Source: Acanthamoeba castellanii str. Neff (Eukaryota; Discosea; Longamoebia; Acanthamoebidae). From it: DNA of 36,775 nt. Shown one piece after another: positions 1-12,000 of the stretch. The number at the start of each line of letters is the position of its first letter. Positions within the stretch are counted from its first letter, which is position 1. The stretch covers positions 346,329-383,103 of the forward strand of contig NW_004457596.1 of the NCBI RefSeq assembly GCF_000313135.1. The letters are read 5' to 3'. The notes under the pieces are model-generated. The model made no database searches, was not told the DNA's origin, and was given only the letters and a program-made list of their open reading frames with translations. Position numbers and translations under genes: made by a program.

Positions 1-1863
1 AGGGATGCCGTATTGTAGCGGCGATGGCGGAGGCATGGCCGACATCGGAGACGGAGGCGGCTGGTGGTATAGAGGCTGGGGAGGTTGGGGTAGCTGCGGC
101 GACTGCGGCTGCGGCTGCAGCGGATATGAGCCAGTCCACGGGATGGGCACACCCGCCGAAGCTAGTGTGCAAAAAAAGGGAGAAGGGTTAATTGAACCAA
201 CGCTGCTGCTTTCTTGCGGGCGAGGCTGAACGCGTACTGAGGGCGTTTTGCAGCGCCACGATCTGAGCTTGAAGCTGGCCGATGTAGGTGTTCACGTCCA
301 CACCAGGAGGCACCCTGGACGGAGCTATGGGGAATGGAGAGCGTCAGGTCGTGTCACAGTGCTTGGTTGGGGCTCTACTCGCTATTACGAGAAAGGAGGC
401 GAGAACGCGACAAGACGGTACCTCCAAGCTAGACGAAACAGAACAGGTGGAGAGGGAACAGTGATGGAACACAGTGTACATGTGTGATGTACGTTGATGA
501 AGTACGGACACGGATATATATAGGACATAGGAGGAGGGGCTCCGGTCAGAACGAACAAAAGAGATTAACAAAAAAACTAACACTTAGACCCAAACAACAA
601 GCTCGAACGTATGTGGCGTCTGCCAACACTCACAAGCAACACAGTAGGAACGTGTAGATCTCGAAGTTATGTAAACAGCACGTTGGCGGAGGATGTCGTA
701 CCTCGGGATGTGTCGGCATCGGCGCATGTGCTTGCTGGTGCGGCCACCCACCGGACATGAGCGGGAGAGAAAGAGGTGTGGGGAACTTCATCTGCATCTT
801 CTTTTCCTTCTGCTTTTTCGTGTCGGCGTACTTGACCACGAGAGGTTCGTTCGACCCCTGGTTGCGACAAGGCGACATTGAGACCATTTGACTCGATCAG
901 ATGAGCTGCGTGTGGGGGGCGTTGGAAGGTGGGATTGTTACCCGCACTACCACTTTGCCATTCAATGCTCTAATGGCCTTCTCCGCCTCCTCCCGGTTAT
1001 CATACTTCACGAAGCCGCAGTTCACGTCAGCCGGGCCTGCGCGGTGCAAGTAGAAGGTGTGAGGAAGGTGAGAACATGTTGGCTGCACAAATAGACAGAG
1101 TATGTGGATACCCTTGAGAATGTTGAGCTTTTCGATGTTGCCATAGGGCGCGAAGATCTGGCGCAACAGCTCTTCCGTCACAGTGGTCGGCAACTTGCCA
1201 ATGAACAACTTGTGCTCGGCTAGCGTGGAGAGAAGGGCGTTAGAAAGGTGTGCAAGCGGTTCGTTTTGCTTCTTCGAGCGGGCGTGGCAGTACCCATTTG
1301 CTGCAGCTCTTCGTCGGCGTACCGCACCTGGAGCGGAGCCGTGTGCTGCGCGTAGTACAAGCACACGGGGCGGAGCATTCTTAGAAGAAAGACCCGAGCA
1401 AGGCAAACAAGAAGCGGACAACGCACCGGAGGGATGGTGACTACGCTGTGGAGGGCGGAGATGGCTTTGTCCGCGGCCTCTTTCGTTGAGTACGAGACAA
1501 ATCCACAACCTGCCGCGCAAGAACAGAGGTTATGACGTGTGTGCCATGGATGCAGAGCGGTGCAGCAGCCAGCGCTGTACCTTTGGAGATCTGGGTGAAT
1601 CTGTCCCGCAGGATGTTCATATGCACGATTTCGCCATAAGGCGAAAAGAAGGACCGGATTGTGGCCTCCTGTACGTTCTTGGGCACCTGCCCAACGAAGA
1701 GCTTCCACGGCTTGGCGCATTCACCTTGCTGGTCGGGCATTGATGACGACGTAGAGGATGATGCACTATTATCCACAAACCAGAACGCGTGATCCTCGCC
1801 GCCTTGGTTGATATGCCCCGGTGCCGGGCTTGCCGTAGTGGTTGTTGTAGGCGTCTCCATCAT
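1..1863 (-). CDS. CELF/Bruno-like RNA-binding protein, two RRMs, C-terminus cut by window edge
   Basis: Probable regulator of splicing, translation or decay of mRNA that binds GU-rich RNA, judged from its family. Exons read on the minus strand: 1863-1581, 1509-1427, 1345-1294, 1219-1112, 1036-942, 857-702, then 324-238 and 161-1. The start is the double ATG at 1863/1860, followed by a Thr/Ser-rich leader. RRM1 shows RNP2 'KLFVGQVP' and RNP1 'GCGFVSYSTKEAA'. RRM2 shows 'KLFIGKLP' and 'NCGFVKYDNREEA', and ends in 'PLVVKYADTKKQKEKK', a CELF hallmark after RRM2. The last visible part is Pro/Gln-rich linker; a third RRM, usual for CELF proteins, would lie outside the window. Splice phases agree through 702, but the join from 702 to 324 is out of phase, so a small exon between them is missing from this model. 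Family call firm, exact orthologue not. Confidence 0.85.
325..701 (-). other. Unresolved intron stretch of the CELF-like gene
   Basis: No convincing coding block was found here. The flanking exons end and begin in incompatible phases (phase 0 at 702, two leftover bases at 324). This stretch therefore probably holds one short exon, or the 702 donor is wrong; an alternative donor near 742 would restore phase. Confidence 0.5.
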
Positions 1864-2041
1864 GCCACTCTCCGGGGGAAAAAGATTCAAATATTCAAAT
1901 GTAAAACAGGGTGAAATACAAAAAGAAATAGTAAAACACAAAGAAAATATGGAAAGGCGGGAAGAAAAGAAGAACGGGACGGACAGATCGAAAACGAACG
2001 CAGCGGACCCGGCGAATTAGTCAGTTGCCCGAGCAGTGAAG

Positions 2042-4475
2042 ATGGAGTTCGTTGTCGTGGCTGGAACGTACGAGCACATCCTCTACGGATTCTACTGCCT
2101 CGAGAATGACAAAGCTGACACCAAGCAAAAGATGGTACGAACGCTCGCAGATTATCTACTCCTGCGACATGAATTTTTGAGCAATTGCGTTGATTTAACA
2201 AGATTTATGGCGATCTCTCACTGATCTGATTCGCCGTTCAGGAGCTCCGTCTTGACCCCATGTTCATCTACTCGTCGCACCTGAACGGCATAACGTGCCT
2301 CGCCAACCACAAGAACCTTCTGGCCTCTGGCAGCGCTGACGAAACTGTCAAGTACGTGCGCCTGCCCTTCTGCCCACCTCAATGCCGCGGCAGTGTCAGT
2401 GTCTGTGCACTCAACTTTGCTACTGGTCGTCGGTGCTTCTTTGTGGGTGGAAAATAGGATCTATGATTTGAAAAAGCGAGTGGAGGTGGGCACCCTCATC
2501 CAGCACAACGGTACCCTCTCTCTCGGCTCACGCCTCTCAAGCAGACGCTCGTGATCTGATTCCGCATCGGCTCTACAGGTGCCGTGAACGCCACCGAATT
2601 CTACGGCGTCCACATGCTGAGCGGAGGTCAGGATGGCACCATCTGCATTTGGGATGCCAAGCGCTGGGAGTGCCTTGTCACGCTCAAGGCCCACAAGTAC
2701 CGAACCTCTACAGTCCCACCCGCCTCACAGCTGTACCACGTGCGGAGATGGCGGCGGACTCTTTCCTTACTCCAGTTGCTGTAATCTCCTCGTGCAGAGG
2801 CGGTGTGATTGATTTCTCGGTTCATCCGTCCGGCAAGGTCGCGCTGTCGATCGGCAAGGACAAGTCGATGAAGATGTGGGATCTCGTACTGGGCAAGTCT
2901 GCGTTCAAGAGTCGTCTCGTCCGAGGTGAGCTTCTTGCTCGACGCGCCAGGCCAATTCTACCATGCAAAACAAACTCACTCACCTACTCGCATGTGCAGC
3001 TCCTCAGATGGTGCGTTGGTCGCCGGGCGGAGATGTCTACTGCCTGGTCGATGAGACCAAGTTCACCATCTACACTGCGGATGACAACACCGTTACGCAC
3101 ACAATCGAGACCCCGAGGAAGATCGTCTCGCTGGCTTTCATCACGGTACATCGCCGGCGAGCTTCACCCACACAAAACCTGACCTGGGAGGACCCTCACC
3201 TATTACGATTTGTGTGCGGTACCGTATCAAAAACAGCCTAAGTTGGTGGCGCTCGGTTGCGAGGAGGGCTTCCTCCAGGTTTGGGACATCGTGACGGGCG
3301 AAATGACGCACAACCTCATCGGCCACAAGGTCCGAGTGCGAGGTCTCTCTGTCACCCACCTTCCCCTGGTGGAGGACGCCGTTGAGGGAAAGCAGGCCAC
3401 AAGTGCGTTCGATTGATCACCTCTCTTTTCATTGACCGAACGAGCGATGTTCACTGACGAGCTCCATTGTCTCTTGCAGAGCTGCGCCACTTCCTCGTGT
3501 CCGGTTCCTCCGAGGGTGTCGTCAAGGTGTGGGAGGTGCCCTTGCCAGAGGAGGGCCAGTTGCAGCCGATCGTGCTCAAGCAGCCCAAGGCCGAGGTGAA
3601 CGTCGACGCGCGTATCACTTCAGTCGCTTCCGCGCTCGTCTTTGAAGAGATCGTCGAGGAAACCGAGCAGTGCGCCCATTACCTTCGCTCGCCTCTTGCT
3701 GTGCACCTAACGTGCGCTCTAACACGACCACTACAAATCGCAGCAAGCAAATGGCCGGTGAGAAGAAGCCCAAGGCGAAGAAGGCCAAGCAGACGACCCG
3801 CGTCGTGGTGGAAGACGAATCTCAAGAGGGCCAGAAGAAGCGAAAGCGAGGAGCCAGCCCGGGTCCGGCCAAGAAGGGCAAGCCAGGAAACAGCCCGGCC
3901 AAGAAGGGCAAGCCGCAGGGCAAGAGGCCACGCAACGAGCAAGCCGAAAATGAGGTACGGCAGCACCACAGTGTCAATAACACCGGGACCCACACCAGTT
4001 CGTTTGTCTCATCGGGGTCAATCACTCAGGATGGCGCGGGTCAAGGGAAGACGTCGAGGTTCAGCAAGCGCATGGAAAAGGAGGAGAAGATGATCACTGC
4101 AGCGGTGTTTGGCAGCCCTGACGTCAAGCCCAAGAAGAACAAGCCATCGGACCAGGTTCATTTCTATCCCTTCTATCCATTCCACACCTGTCGTCGAGCC
4201 TGACGGTCCGACCCCCTCAATCCACTCAGGGCAAGCTGCCGCAGAAGGGAGGCCACGACAACCAGCACAACCAGCAGCTCAACAGCAGAGCCAGGAAGGC
4301 GCCCAAGGAAGGAAGCTTTTCTCCCAGAGGCGGTCGAGGTGGTGGCCGAGGCGGTGGTCGAGGCGGCAGCGCCAGGGGCGGAGGCAGGGGCGGCCGAGGT
4401 GGTGGCCGAGGCGGCAATGCCAGGGGCGGAGGCAGAGGCGGCCGAGGTGGCAGGCGGGGCGATGATGACTTCTAA
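2042..4475 (+). CDS. PAK1IP1: PAK1IP1/MAK11-like WD40 protein with RGG-box tail
   Basis: Nucleolar WD40 protein of 60S ribosomal subunit assembly (MAK11 in yeast, PAK1IP1 in animals). Eleven exons: 2042-2134, 2242-2351, 2458-2510, 2579-2696, 2798-2925, 3000-3145, 3237-3402, 3480-3669, 3744-3954, 4030-4155, 4230-4475. They total 1587 nt (528 residues) and close in frame. Family-specific strings include 'VAGTYEHILYGF' at the N-terminus, 'GGQDGTICIWDAKRWECL' and 'VHPSGKVALSIGKDKSMKMW'. After the beta-propeller (about residues 1-330) comes a Lys-rich segment with 'AKKGKPGNSPAKKGKP' repeats. The last exon then adds an RGG/GAR box ending in 'GDDDF'. Lys-rich tails are usual for the family; I do not recall the RGG box as usual. 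The ATG at 2042 is preferred over the in-frame GTG just upstream. Confidence 0.92.
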
Positions 4476-4588
4476 AGGCCCGTGCAGTGGCGGCAATGGT
4501 GAACAGACCAGCACTGTACTCACATCACTGAGAAAATATTTTCTTTTATTTAGATAATAAATAAATATAAAATAATATTGGTTGAGGC
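4476..4588. terminator. Shared 3' region of two convergent genes
   Basis: Only 113 bp separate the stop codons of the plus-strand WD40 gene and the minus-strand gene at 4589. The stretch around 4552-4580 is AT-rich, with overlapping AATAAA-like words on the plus strand and TTATTT on the other. It probably serves as 3' UTR and poly(A) signal for both transcripts. Inferred from sequence only. Confidence 0.55.
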
Positions 4589-5155
4589 TCACAGTGAGAA
4601 GAGGAGAGGGGGCGTGGATGAGGGCGTGGTGGCAGAGCGGTGTCGGACTTGAAGGAGGTGGCGGAAGAACTCGTTGTCCTCGAAGCATCCGCTCCCGACG
4701 ACAGGGCTCACGCCGAGCTGCTCGACCTGCAGCCGCTCCTCCTCGACGGCTTCATCGCGGTAGCGTTTGAATCGCTCTTGGAGCTGCATCAGCTGCAGCG
4801 CACCAGAGGCGCACTTCATCACGCGGAAGCCCTCGTCACCGCACTTGTCGTTGAGCACCTGGTCCAGCAATCCGCTGCTGAGTCGTTGCAGGAGCTCCCC
4901 CACGTCCTCCGCGTCTTCATCTTCCTCGTCCTCGTCCTGCTTGGCTCGCTCGGCTTCCACGTCCTCGAGTACGTCCCAGAATTGGTTCCACATCCCTCGT
5001 TCCTCATCTTCGCGCTGCAGGTCGCCGTTTCGCTTCCTCTTCTCGTCATGCTGATCTCGCAGCCGTTGCACCTTCATCAATTGATCTGATTTCTCCTGGA
5101 GGGCGGCGCGCTGTTGGTGATCGAAGACGATTTTAGAACCCGAGAGATCTGACAT
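4589..5155 (-). CDS. Unknown acidic helical protein, 188 residues
   Basis: Single-exon gene. I do not recognise the family. The protein is highly charged and predicted helical. Residues about 10-60 are rich in Gln/Lys/Arg/Glu, residues about 60-85 hold an acidic run with 'DEDEEDEDAED', and a second amphipathic part contains 'LQLMQLQERFKRYRDEA'. No signal peptide or membrane segment is visible. The ATG at 5155 was chosen because coding character (acidic, non-repetitive, with 'SKIVFDHQQRAALQEK') begins there. The frame stays open upstream to about 5557, but that extension is Arg/Ser/Pro-rich and looks like non-coding GC-rich DNA. The gene converges on the WD40 gene and diverges from the GCP5-like gene. 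Confidence 0.65.
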   Translation of the reverse strand: MSDLSGSKIVFDHQQRAALQEKSDQLMKVQRLRDQHDEKRKRNGDLQREDEERGMWNQFWDVLEDVEAERAKQDEDEEDEDAEDVGELLQRLSSGLLDQVLNDKCGDEGFRVMKCASGALQLMQLQERFKRYRDEAVEEERLQVEQLGVSPVVGSGCFEDNEFFRHLLQVRHRSATTPSSTPPLLFSL

Positions 5156-6078
5156 CGTTGCCAGACGGCCCCCGAAGGGCGACAACGGCGGGTGCGCGTA
5201 GCGGGTAGGAGCTCTTGCCGCTCGACGCACGTTAATCGGAGATGAGGAAGTTGAAGAGAGGGAGAGAGGTGGAGATAGGATGGGAGATGTGGCGGATAGG
5301 GGAGGAGAGAAGGTGAGGAGGCTCTCTGCCGCCTGGATTATGGCCCGACCTTGCGACGTGTCCCTCCGCTGTATCATCACCGGCGACGTGTCCACCCGCC
5401 TCCTTCCCTCCGGCGACTTGATCGACGTCGCCAGTCCTCTGCTCTGCCTCCTCTCGTGGGATATCTCCACGCGCGGGCCATTCCTGCTTCGCTCTGTCTC
5501 CGTCGCCTCCGCCTCTGTGCGTGTCCTCGCCTTCTTTGCTCTCACCCACATGGCCATCTATCTACACCTCGTTGTGCAGCTGTTTGTTGTGTGAGGTTGT
5601 GGATGGCAGCAATGGCAGCACTCGGGCACGGGTGTATTGCTGTTGTTGCCGTGTGTTGGCTTTGTGTCGTCGCGTCCACAAGAAGCTGGTGAACGTTGCG
5701 GCAGAAGCAAACACTTGCCACCGGCGGTGGGCAGGGTGGCAGGAACGGGGAGGAGAAGCAAAGGAAATACGAGAGAGGGCGGCTCAAGGTCCTTTCGAGA
5801 GCCTTTTCCACAACCACCGTGCCAACACTGAGGGAACCATCACCACGATTAAGAAGTGAACCTCACCAACATGGGACAGTACCCTGACCACCGTGGGTTG
5901 GGCACCCAGGAGATACTCCGTTGGTTCCGATCCGTTGGTTGGGTTAGTCCCGACGAACGGAGTTGCATTTCACAGAAAAAACACTAAACGTTTTGGTCAA
6001 ACTAGAAGTTGTTTCGAATGGCTTGCGAAGTTGGCGCCAAAACAGCAGGAAGAAAATTAATTCGAAACGCAAATCGGG
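5156..6078. promoter_or_regulatory. Intergenic region between divergent genes
   Basis: About 0.9 kb between the starts of the minus-strand acidic protein and the plus-strand GCP5-like gene, presumably carrying both promoters. Several GC-rich frames are open on both strands, but none has splice-supported or recognisable protein content. Near the plus-strand gene, 5915-5922 and 5956-5963 form an 8-bp inverted repeat (ACTCCGTT/AACGGAGT), and CCGTTGGTT occurs twice (from 5918 and from 5932). No TATA box stands out. Confidence 0.4.
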
Positions 6079-9000
6079 ATGTCAGGCGAAGACGACGATG
6101 GTTCTCTGCCGCACAGTCTAAGCGCTGCCATCACCAAGCTCGAAACGAAGTTAGGAAGGGGCAAATCAGATAGAGGAAAAATCTACGCACATCTGCTCGG
6201 ATTCGAAGATGAAGAAGAGCAGGAGATGGTGCCAGGGAGGAGTACCGAAGACACATACACGAAAGCCCTAGTGAAACTGCATGCTGCCGTCTATGCACTA
6301 CGAGACAAAGGGCACCGGCAGGCAGCCTCCGCGCTTGAGCTTCTCGTGCACAAGAAGTGGCTCACGTACATACCCCCTCCACTCTTCTCACAACTGGGTG
6401 ACCTCCCGTAGCTGACGCTTGCCCTGTCTCTAGTTCTACGCATGTATCTTTGCCTGCCGCAGACGACGCTCCTTACTCCAAGGGCTCCACACTCCAAATC
6501 ACTGACCACCACTCGATCCTGTTGCTGCTGCTTCTTCTATCGCGTAAACAAGCTGACGCAACCGAACCCGTGCTTGGCCGGTTCGCCCTCTCCGTTGCTC
6601 TACTTTGGCCCAAGTGCTGATCAGTGCTGACCTCTTGTGCTATTCCTAGCCTGGCAATTGAACTCTTGTCCGAGTTGAAGCCACCCCTCTCCAGCGAGTC
6701 CTCCCTGGAAGCTACGCTCTGCAGCCGGGAGTATGAAGGTGTCCGTGTGACGCTGCCCCCGCGTCTCTTCTCTACGCCCTCTCTCTACGATGTCGACGCC
6801 GAGGCCTCCGGCACTGTAGACCGAGGATGCAGCGCTGTACTTGAAGCAGACATAAGCTTCCTTTCAGGCCCGCCCGCTCTTGACAGCAACATCTTCGGCG
6901 ACCTCCTTTGTACAAGCGAAGGTAAGTGCTCTCGCGCATGACAAGACCGGTCATGTCGCTTACCACTCAACTGAATAGGGAATGGAACCACGGGCCGTGG
7001 TGAAGAGAAGGCAGAACAGCAACCTTCTGCGTCGACGCTTCCGGACGACCCGTTTTCGTTGCTGCCGCCACTGCCAACGGACCCTTCGCTGACTCCTTCC
7101 ATCTTTGACGACTTCCTCTCATTCGCTCTGCCGCCCTCCCACGTCTCGCCCAGCCATGACGAATCAGCGCCGCAGGCCGAAGAAACTGAACATCAGCCGC
7201 GCGTCTCGCAAGCAGAAGAAAGACCCTCACCACTGGCACCACAAGGTACGAGGGCTGTGCCCGCAGCTATGCCAGGCTACAGCTACTGCAGTCGCTGACA
7301 GTATATCATCTGCAGTTGGCGTTCAGCTGCGCTACGAGCCACAGATTCTCGTTGAAAAGGAAGTGGTGGAGTGCACGCTGCTCATGCTTCTCGGCGTGCA
7401 ATCTTGGCTTTTCACGTGGGACGACGTCAAGGAGGTACCAGGGTCCAAACGCGAGGAAGTAAGGGCCTTCCAGATTACTCACTTGTGGTTTGGTTGCAAA
7501 CCAACCGGGCGCAGGCGTACCGAATCGTGCCCCCCTGCGTTCGCCTTGCTACCATGGAGGAGGCCAGCCTGACGTCGGTCCTCCACACCCTGGCGCACTT
7601 GGGCACAATCCTGCAGCGACTTCACGGGTTCGCGGTGCGGCTGGTCGACGGCGAGGGCATCGCCGACGGCAAACTGGTACGTGCACTCAATCCTCCACAC
7701 ATTGGGGGGGGGGCTACACGATGTGTAGAGGTATTTTCTTTATGACACCCGGAAGGTGAGGTTGATCCGAGGACCCTTCACCTCTGGCTCCTTGGGGACG
7801 CCGTGCCGCCAGAACTCCTGGGTGGTGCCGTCCATTACGATGAGACTGCCCGGAGTGAGGGCGTACCGCCTCTGCAGCCTCTTCTTGCGGCTGTGGCGCA
7901 GGACGAAGGTCCGGGTTTCCCCCAGAGACAGCGAGGCCACAATGTTCTTGGGTCCGTACGTCTCGTTCACGCCGCGGGCCTCGTCATCGATGTGAAAGCC
8001 GATCGAGTCCTCGCCGTCGCGGTAGAGGTTGATGAGCACGTAGTCGAAGGTGCACCGTTTTCCCAGTGCGGCCTCGATCGCGCTCTTCACCTTGAGCACT
8101 GGCTCCGTCCACACCGTGGGGGGCGACTTCTGGTACAGGGTGGACACCTTCTTGTTCTCGGTGGACATCCAGCCCTACGCCACAACCACAAACTAAATTA
8201 GAAAAATTGCATTTAAGAAGTTGAGCGGAGGTTGGGCGGTGGCGCACCTGCAAGCGGGGCAGCCGGGCCTTGGAGCCGTCGGGGAGGGTCATTTCGCTTT
8301 GCTCCCACGCTACGGCGGCCACGATGTGCTCGAAGAGCGCGGTGGCCTCGTCGGCGCTCAGGAAGGACGGGCAGAAGTGTATGATCACGCCCTGGTCCAG
8401 GTCTTCTGTGACCAGCTGATTGCCGGGCGGGGTGGGAGAAGTGGTCGAGCCTTCCATCTGTTCGTGGTTGTCGGTCGGTTGTTTCTTTTGTTTCTTTTGT
8501 TCGCTGTGACCTTTTATCGCTCTTTTGCGATTGGTTCTGCGTTTATTCGCGACCGGTTTTCGCTGTTTTGCTTGTCTCGCATTTTTTTCGCTGTACTTGT
8601 ACGGTGTTGGGAGTGTTCCTTTTCAGGCCAATCTAATCAACTTGCGCAACAGGTGTGGCAGGCAGTCGGTCGCGGCGTGCAGGATCAAGTGCGCCGATGG
8701 CGAGAAAGAGTCCTCGCTCTGGGATACTTGCCATCACCGCTTTTCGCGACGCAGGACGACGTGGCGGAGCTTCTCCACAGGCTTCAGGAAGCCAATACGG
8801 CCTTCAGCACGGACATCAAGCACCATCCCTGCCTCTTTGACCTTCTGCCAACCGCGACAGTGGACGCGGTTGAAGAACCAAGGGACGACCATACGAATGC
8901 AAAGAAACGCCGACACATCTCGGATGACCTACGACTGCTTCACGTGGAGCAATGCACAAGGCACATCCAAGGTACAAGTGCATGAAGCTGTGGCCGTAGA

Positions 9001-12000
9001 TTTCGGGTTTTTTTAACTTTTGTTAACTTTCTGCTCGGTCAGATTGCGCAAGCTTTGTGATGGAAGCGCTTGCGAGAATTTCTTCTACAGGCAACGCTCG
9101 AGAGGTACTCCACCAACTCTGTCACTTGCTTGCATCTCGGGCGAAAAAGAGCACCGGTCTGACGACCCTTCGTCCTTTCTTTGATCTAGGGCAAATGGGG
9201 AGAAAGGATGCCCTGCGGGGGTCTTGAGTGCATCTCCTATCTCTACAACTTGGCCGCTGATACGCTGATGGTGTGTGCCCACCCACTCCCTGTTTCGCAC
9301 CTCGGTGCCGGTTCCTGACCACTTCTCACTTGACTTCTTTTTAGTGGGACTCGGAGCCGCAGGGCAGAGGCGACATAATTTTGTACCTGTTTTCGTGTAG
9401 TTGGCGTCCGTATGCCGTCTTCCTCGAGCGGCTTCTTGGCGAGGGCGTCTCACCGACAATCGACCCGTTTCGCGATTTCTACCACGTCATTCCCTCCCAG
9501 GTGGGGCACACTTCCACACGTGCGATCTCAGTGATTGAGTGCTCACTCCTGTACGCTCACAGGACAGGGAAGGCGAGTGGGAAGACATCATAATCGAAAC
9601 GCCGCGCCACCTGGCACACGTCAAGCGAGATCTCTGTGCCATCGCCTTTGGCCTGTACATCCTGAGCCGCGAGAAGACCGCGGACGCCAAGGTCTTCGTA
9701 GCGTCGGTCGACAGCCGGCCAACGAGCCTCTGCTACCCTTCCCTCCACGGCTTTACCCAAGACCGGTACGACCTTTGTCTTGCTAGCACCATCGATCAAG
9801 CAAGCTGTGCTGTTCAGTGACTCAGCTTTCGCGCGTGGTTACAGAGGCGCGAACGCAAATGCAGAAATGGCGAGCAATTGGGCCGATATCTTCGTGGTGA
9901 AGTCACCCTCACAGCTGGGAGGCTCCGTGTACGAGGAGGAAACGGGGAAGAAGAGGGTCAGCCGCGATGGTGTCGACAGCCAGCTGCCGGATGAGCAATT
10001 GCTCGCTCGAGCAGCCACCATGAGCGAAGGCTGGATGTTCTTGGACGCCATCACCCAGGATAGCATTGCATCAACAGTCACCGAACGGTACGCTGTGCTG
10101 CGGCCGCGTTTCTTGCCCTTGCCGACAGTCGATGAAGAGACTCGCTCACGTAGTTGGGTCAACAGATACGAACGAGTCAGTGTCTCCCTGCGCCACTACG
10201 TGATTGACCAGAGCGGCGTGTTGGATGAACTGCGCTTCCTGCACTCGACCTGCCTTCTAGCTTCGCCGCTCTCTCTTCCCCTCGCGCAAGCGCTGCACGG
10301 GCTGGTCGTCAATCCGCCATTGGTACCTTTTGGCTACCACCCTTTGCTCTGTTAACAGCGGCCGCGGATCAGCTGACCCTTGCGTCCGCGTATGTCGAAG
10401 GCGTGGGGCGTGGCACAGCGGCGTAAGATTAACGGCATGCTGCGAGACACGCTGTCGCTTCACATGGGCGGCCACTGCCACCACGACGAACAGGAGGAGA
10501 CCCTGCAGCGCGGCGCCAGCCATGGTGTCGATGTGGCGATCGCTCGTGGTTGCGATGCCTGCTATGCTCAGAAGCTCTCGTTCGGCTTTGGCATCGCCGA
10601 GCCTGGAGACCAGGCTGCCGGAACTCCCCAAGGTGCGTAAGTTGCAACTTGTTTGAGCAGCTTCATGAGAGGCGGTGCGCTGACTCTCTCTCTTTGTTTG
10701 TTTGGCTGTCCTACGCAAAGGCCCCCTGAGTGTCTTGAACGAACTCGCGTGGGACTATCACTTGGTCTGGCCGGCGCATCTCGTGGTTGATCGCCACGCC
10801 ATGCTCAAGATCAACAAGCTCTTTGGCTTCTTGATCAAAGTGCAGGTGCGGTCACGCACTACTTTTTGCTTTTTCTCGCTTGCGGCACTCAGTCCTCCTC
10901 TACGTGCTGGCACTAACGGCAGCGTTCATTCGGATTGCAGGTCGCGCAGCTCGCCCTCTCGACCAGTTGGGTTCTCTTGAAACGCACACGCAGTCACCGG
11001 CAGCTCAATCTGCCATGCGTCATCCTGTACGCTCGCCTTCTCATTGGGCTGATCAAAGAGCTTTTATGGTTTCCCCGAATGGCTTGTGCATTTACCTCAT
11101 CAATCAACCTCGCCAATCGGTGGCACCAGGCAAGAGATGCGGCATGCACTGAGCGTGTTGGGCGAGGACACAAGCAGGCAGGTGCACCACGTCTACTGGC
11201 GCGACTTTGTTGCTGCTTTCGCCGAGGTGCGTGTGCCCGCGTACAGAATGGCGCGCCGTTTTGAGCCTCCGGCACATCTGAGATCACTGATTTCACCGCG
11301 TGCTCTTTCGCGTGAACTAGGCTAAAGACGTGCAAGCCATGCAGGAGTGTCTGCACCAACGCTTCCTCGACCCCGCCCTGTCGTAGTACGTCGCCTGCTC
11401 TCTGGGGTTTGTGCGAGCACGTACTCATCTCATGAGAACGTTCCTATCTGTAACTGACCGTACCCTCTGAACGTGTTGTGTTCGTGGCATCACAGCTGCT
11501 TCCTCAACCGGGAAAGCGCCGGGCTGTTGAACCTGGTGGAAAAGCTGCTTTCCTACGCCCTTGTCATGCAACGCTACGCGGAGAAGCTCGCGGTGCGACT
11601 TTCGACGGCGCCGCGGCCTCGATCTTATCCCGATTTGAAGGGAAAAGCCGCAGGCTCCAGCGCGAGCGGGCCAACCGACGGCGGCCAAGATCATGCCGCT
11701 GGAACATCGGCCGATGCGCTGCAACTTACCGAGAGCGAAGCGAGGGAATTCGACGCGTTGCGATCGAGCTTCGGTCAGCACGTCGCGGCCTTCCTCGACC
11801 TGATGGCCCAGCTCTCGTCGTCATCGTCCTCGTCATCGCACACAGTGGGCTTCTCCCTCGCCCAGAGCAACTTCAACCACTTCTACCGCGGCCTCGACCC
11901 CGGCGGCAGCGGACCTCTCGCCAGTCGTGAGCACACCGACGACGCACGACCTCGGAGTTCCACCGCGACAAGTTGGGCGCCAAGCTACGTCTCCTTGAGC

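Noticed and set aside
4589..5557. 322-residue open frame extending the acidic protein upstream
   Set aside because: The first 134 residues are Arg/Ser/Pro-rich and low in protein-like pattern, and the plus strand is equally open there. The ATG at 5155 marks a clear change in composition.
6079..7676. Reading the N-terminal exons as a gene separate from the later GCP exons
   Set aside because: Segments before and after the AlkB gene follow GCP5 in order, and phases match across 7676/8653.
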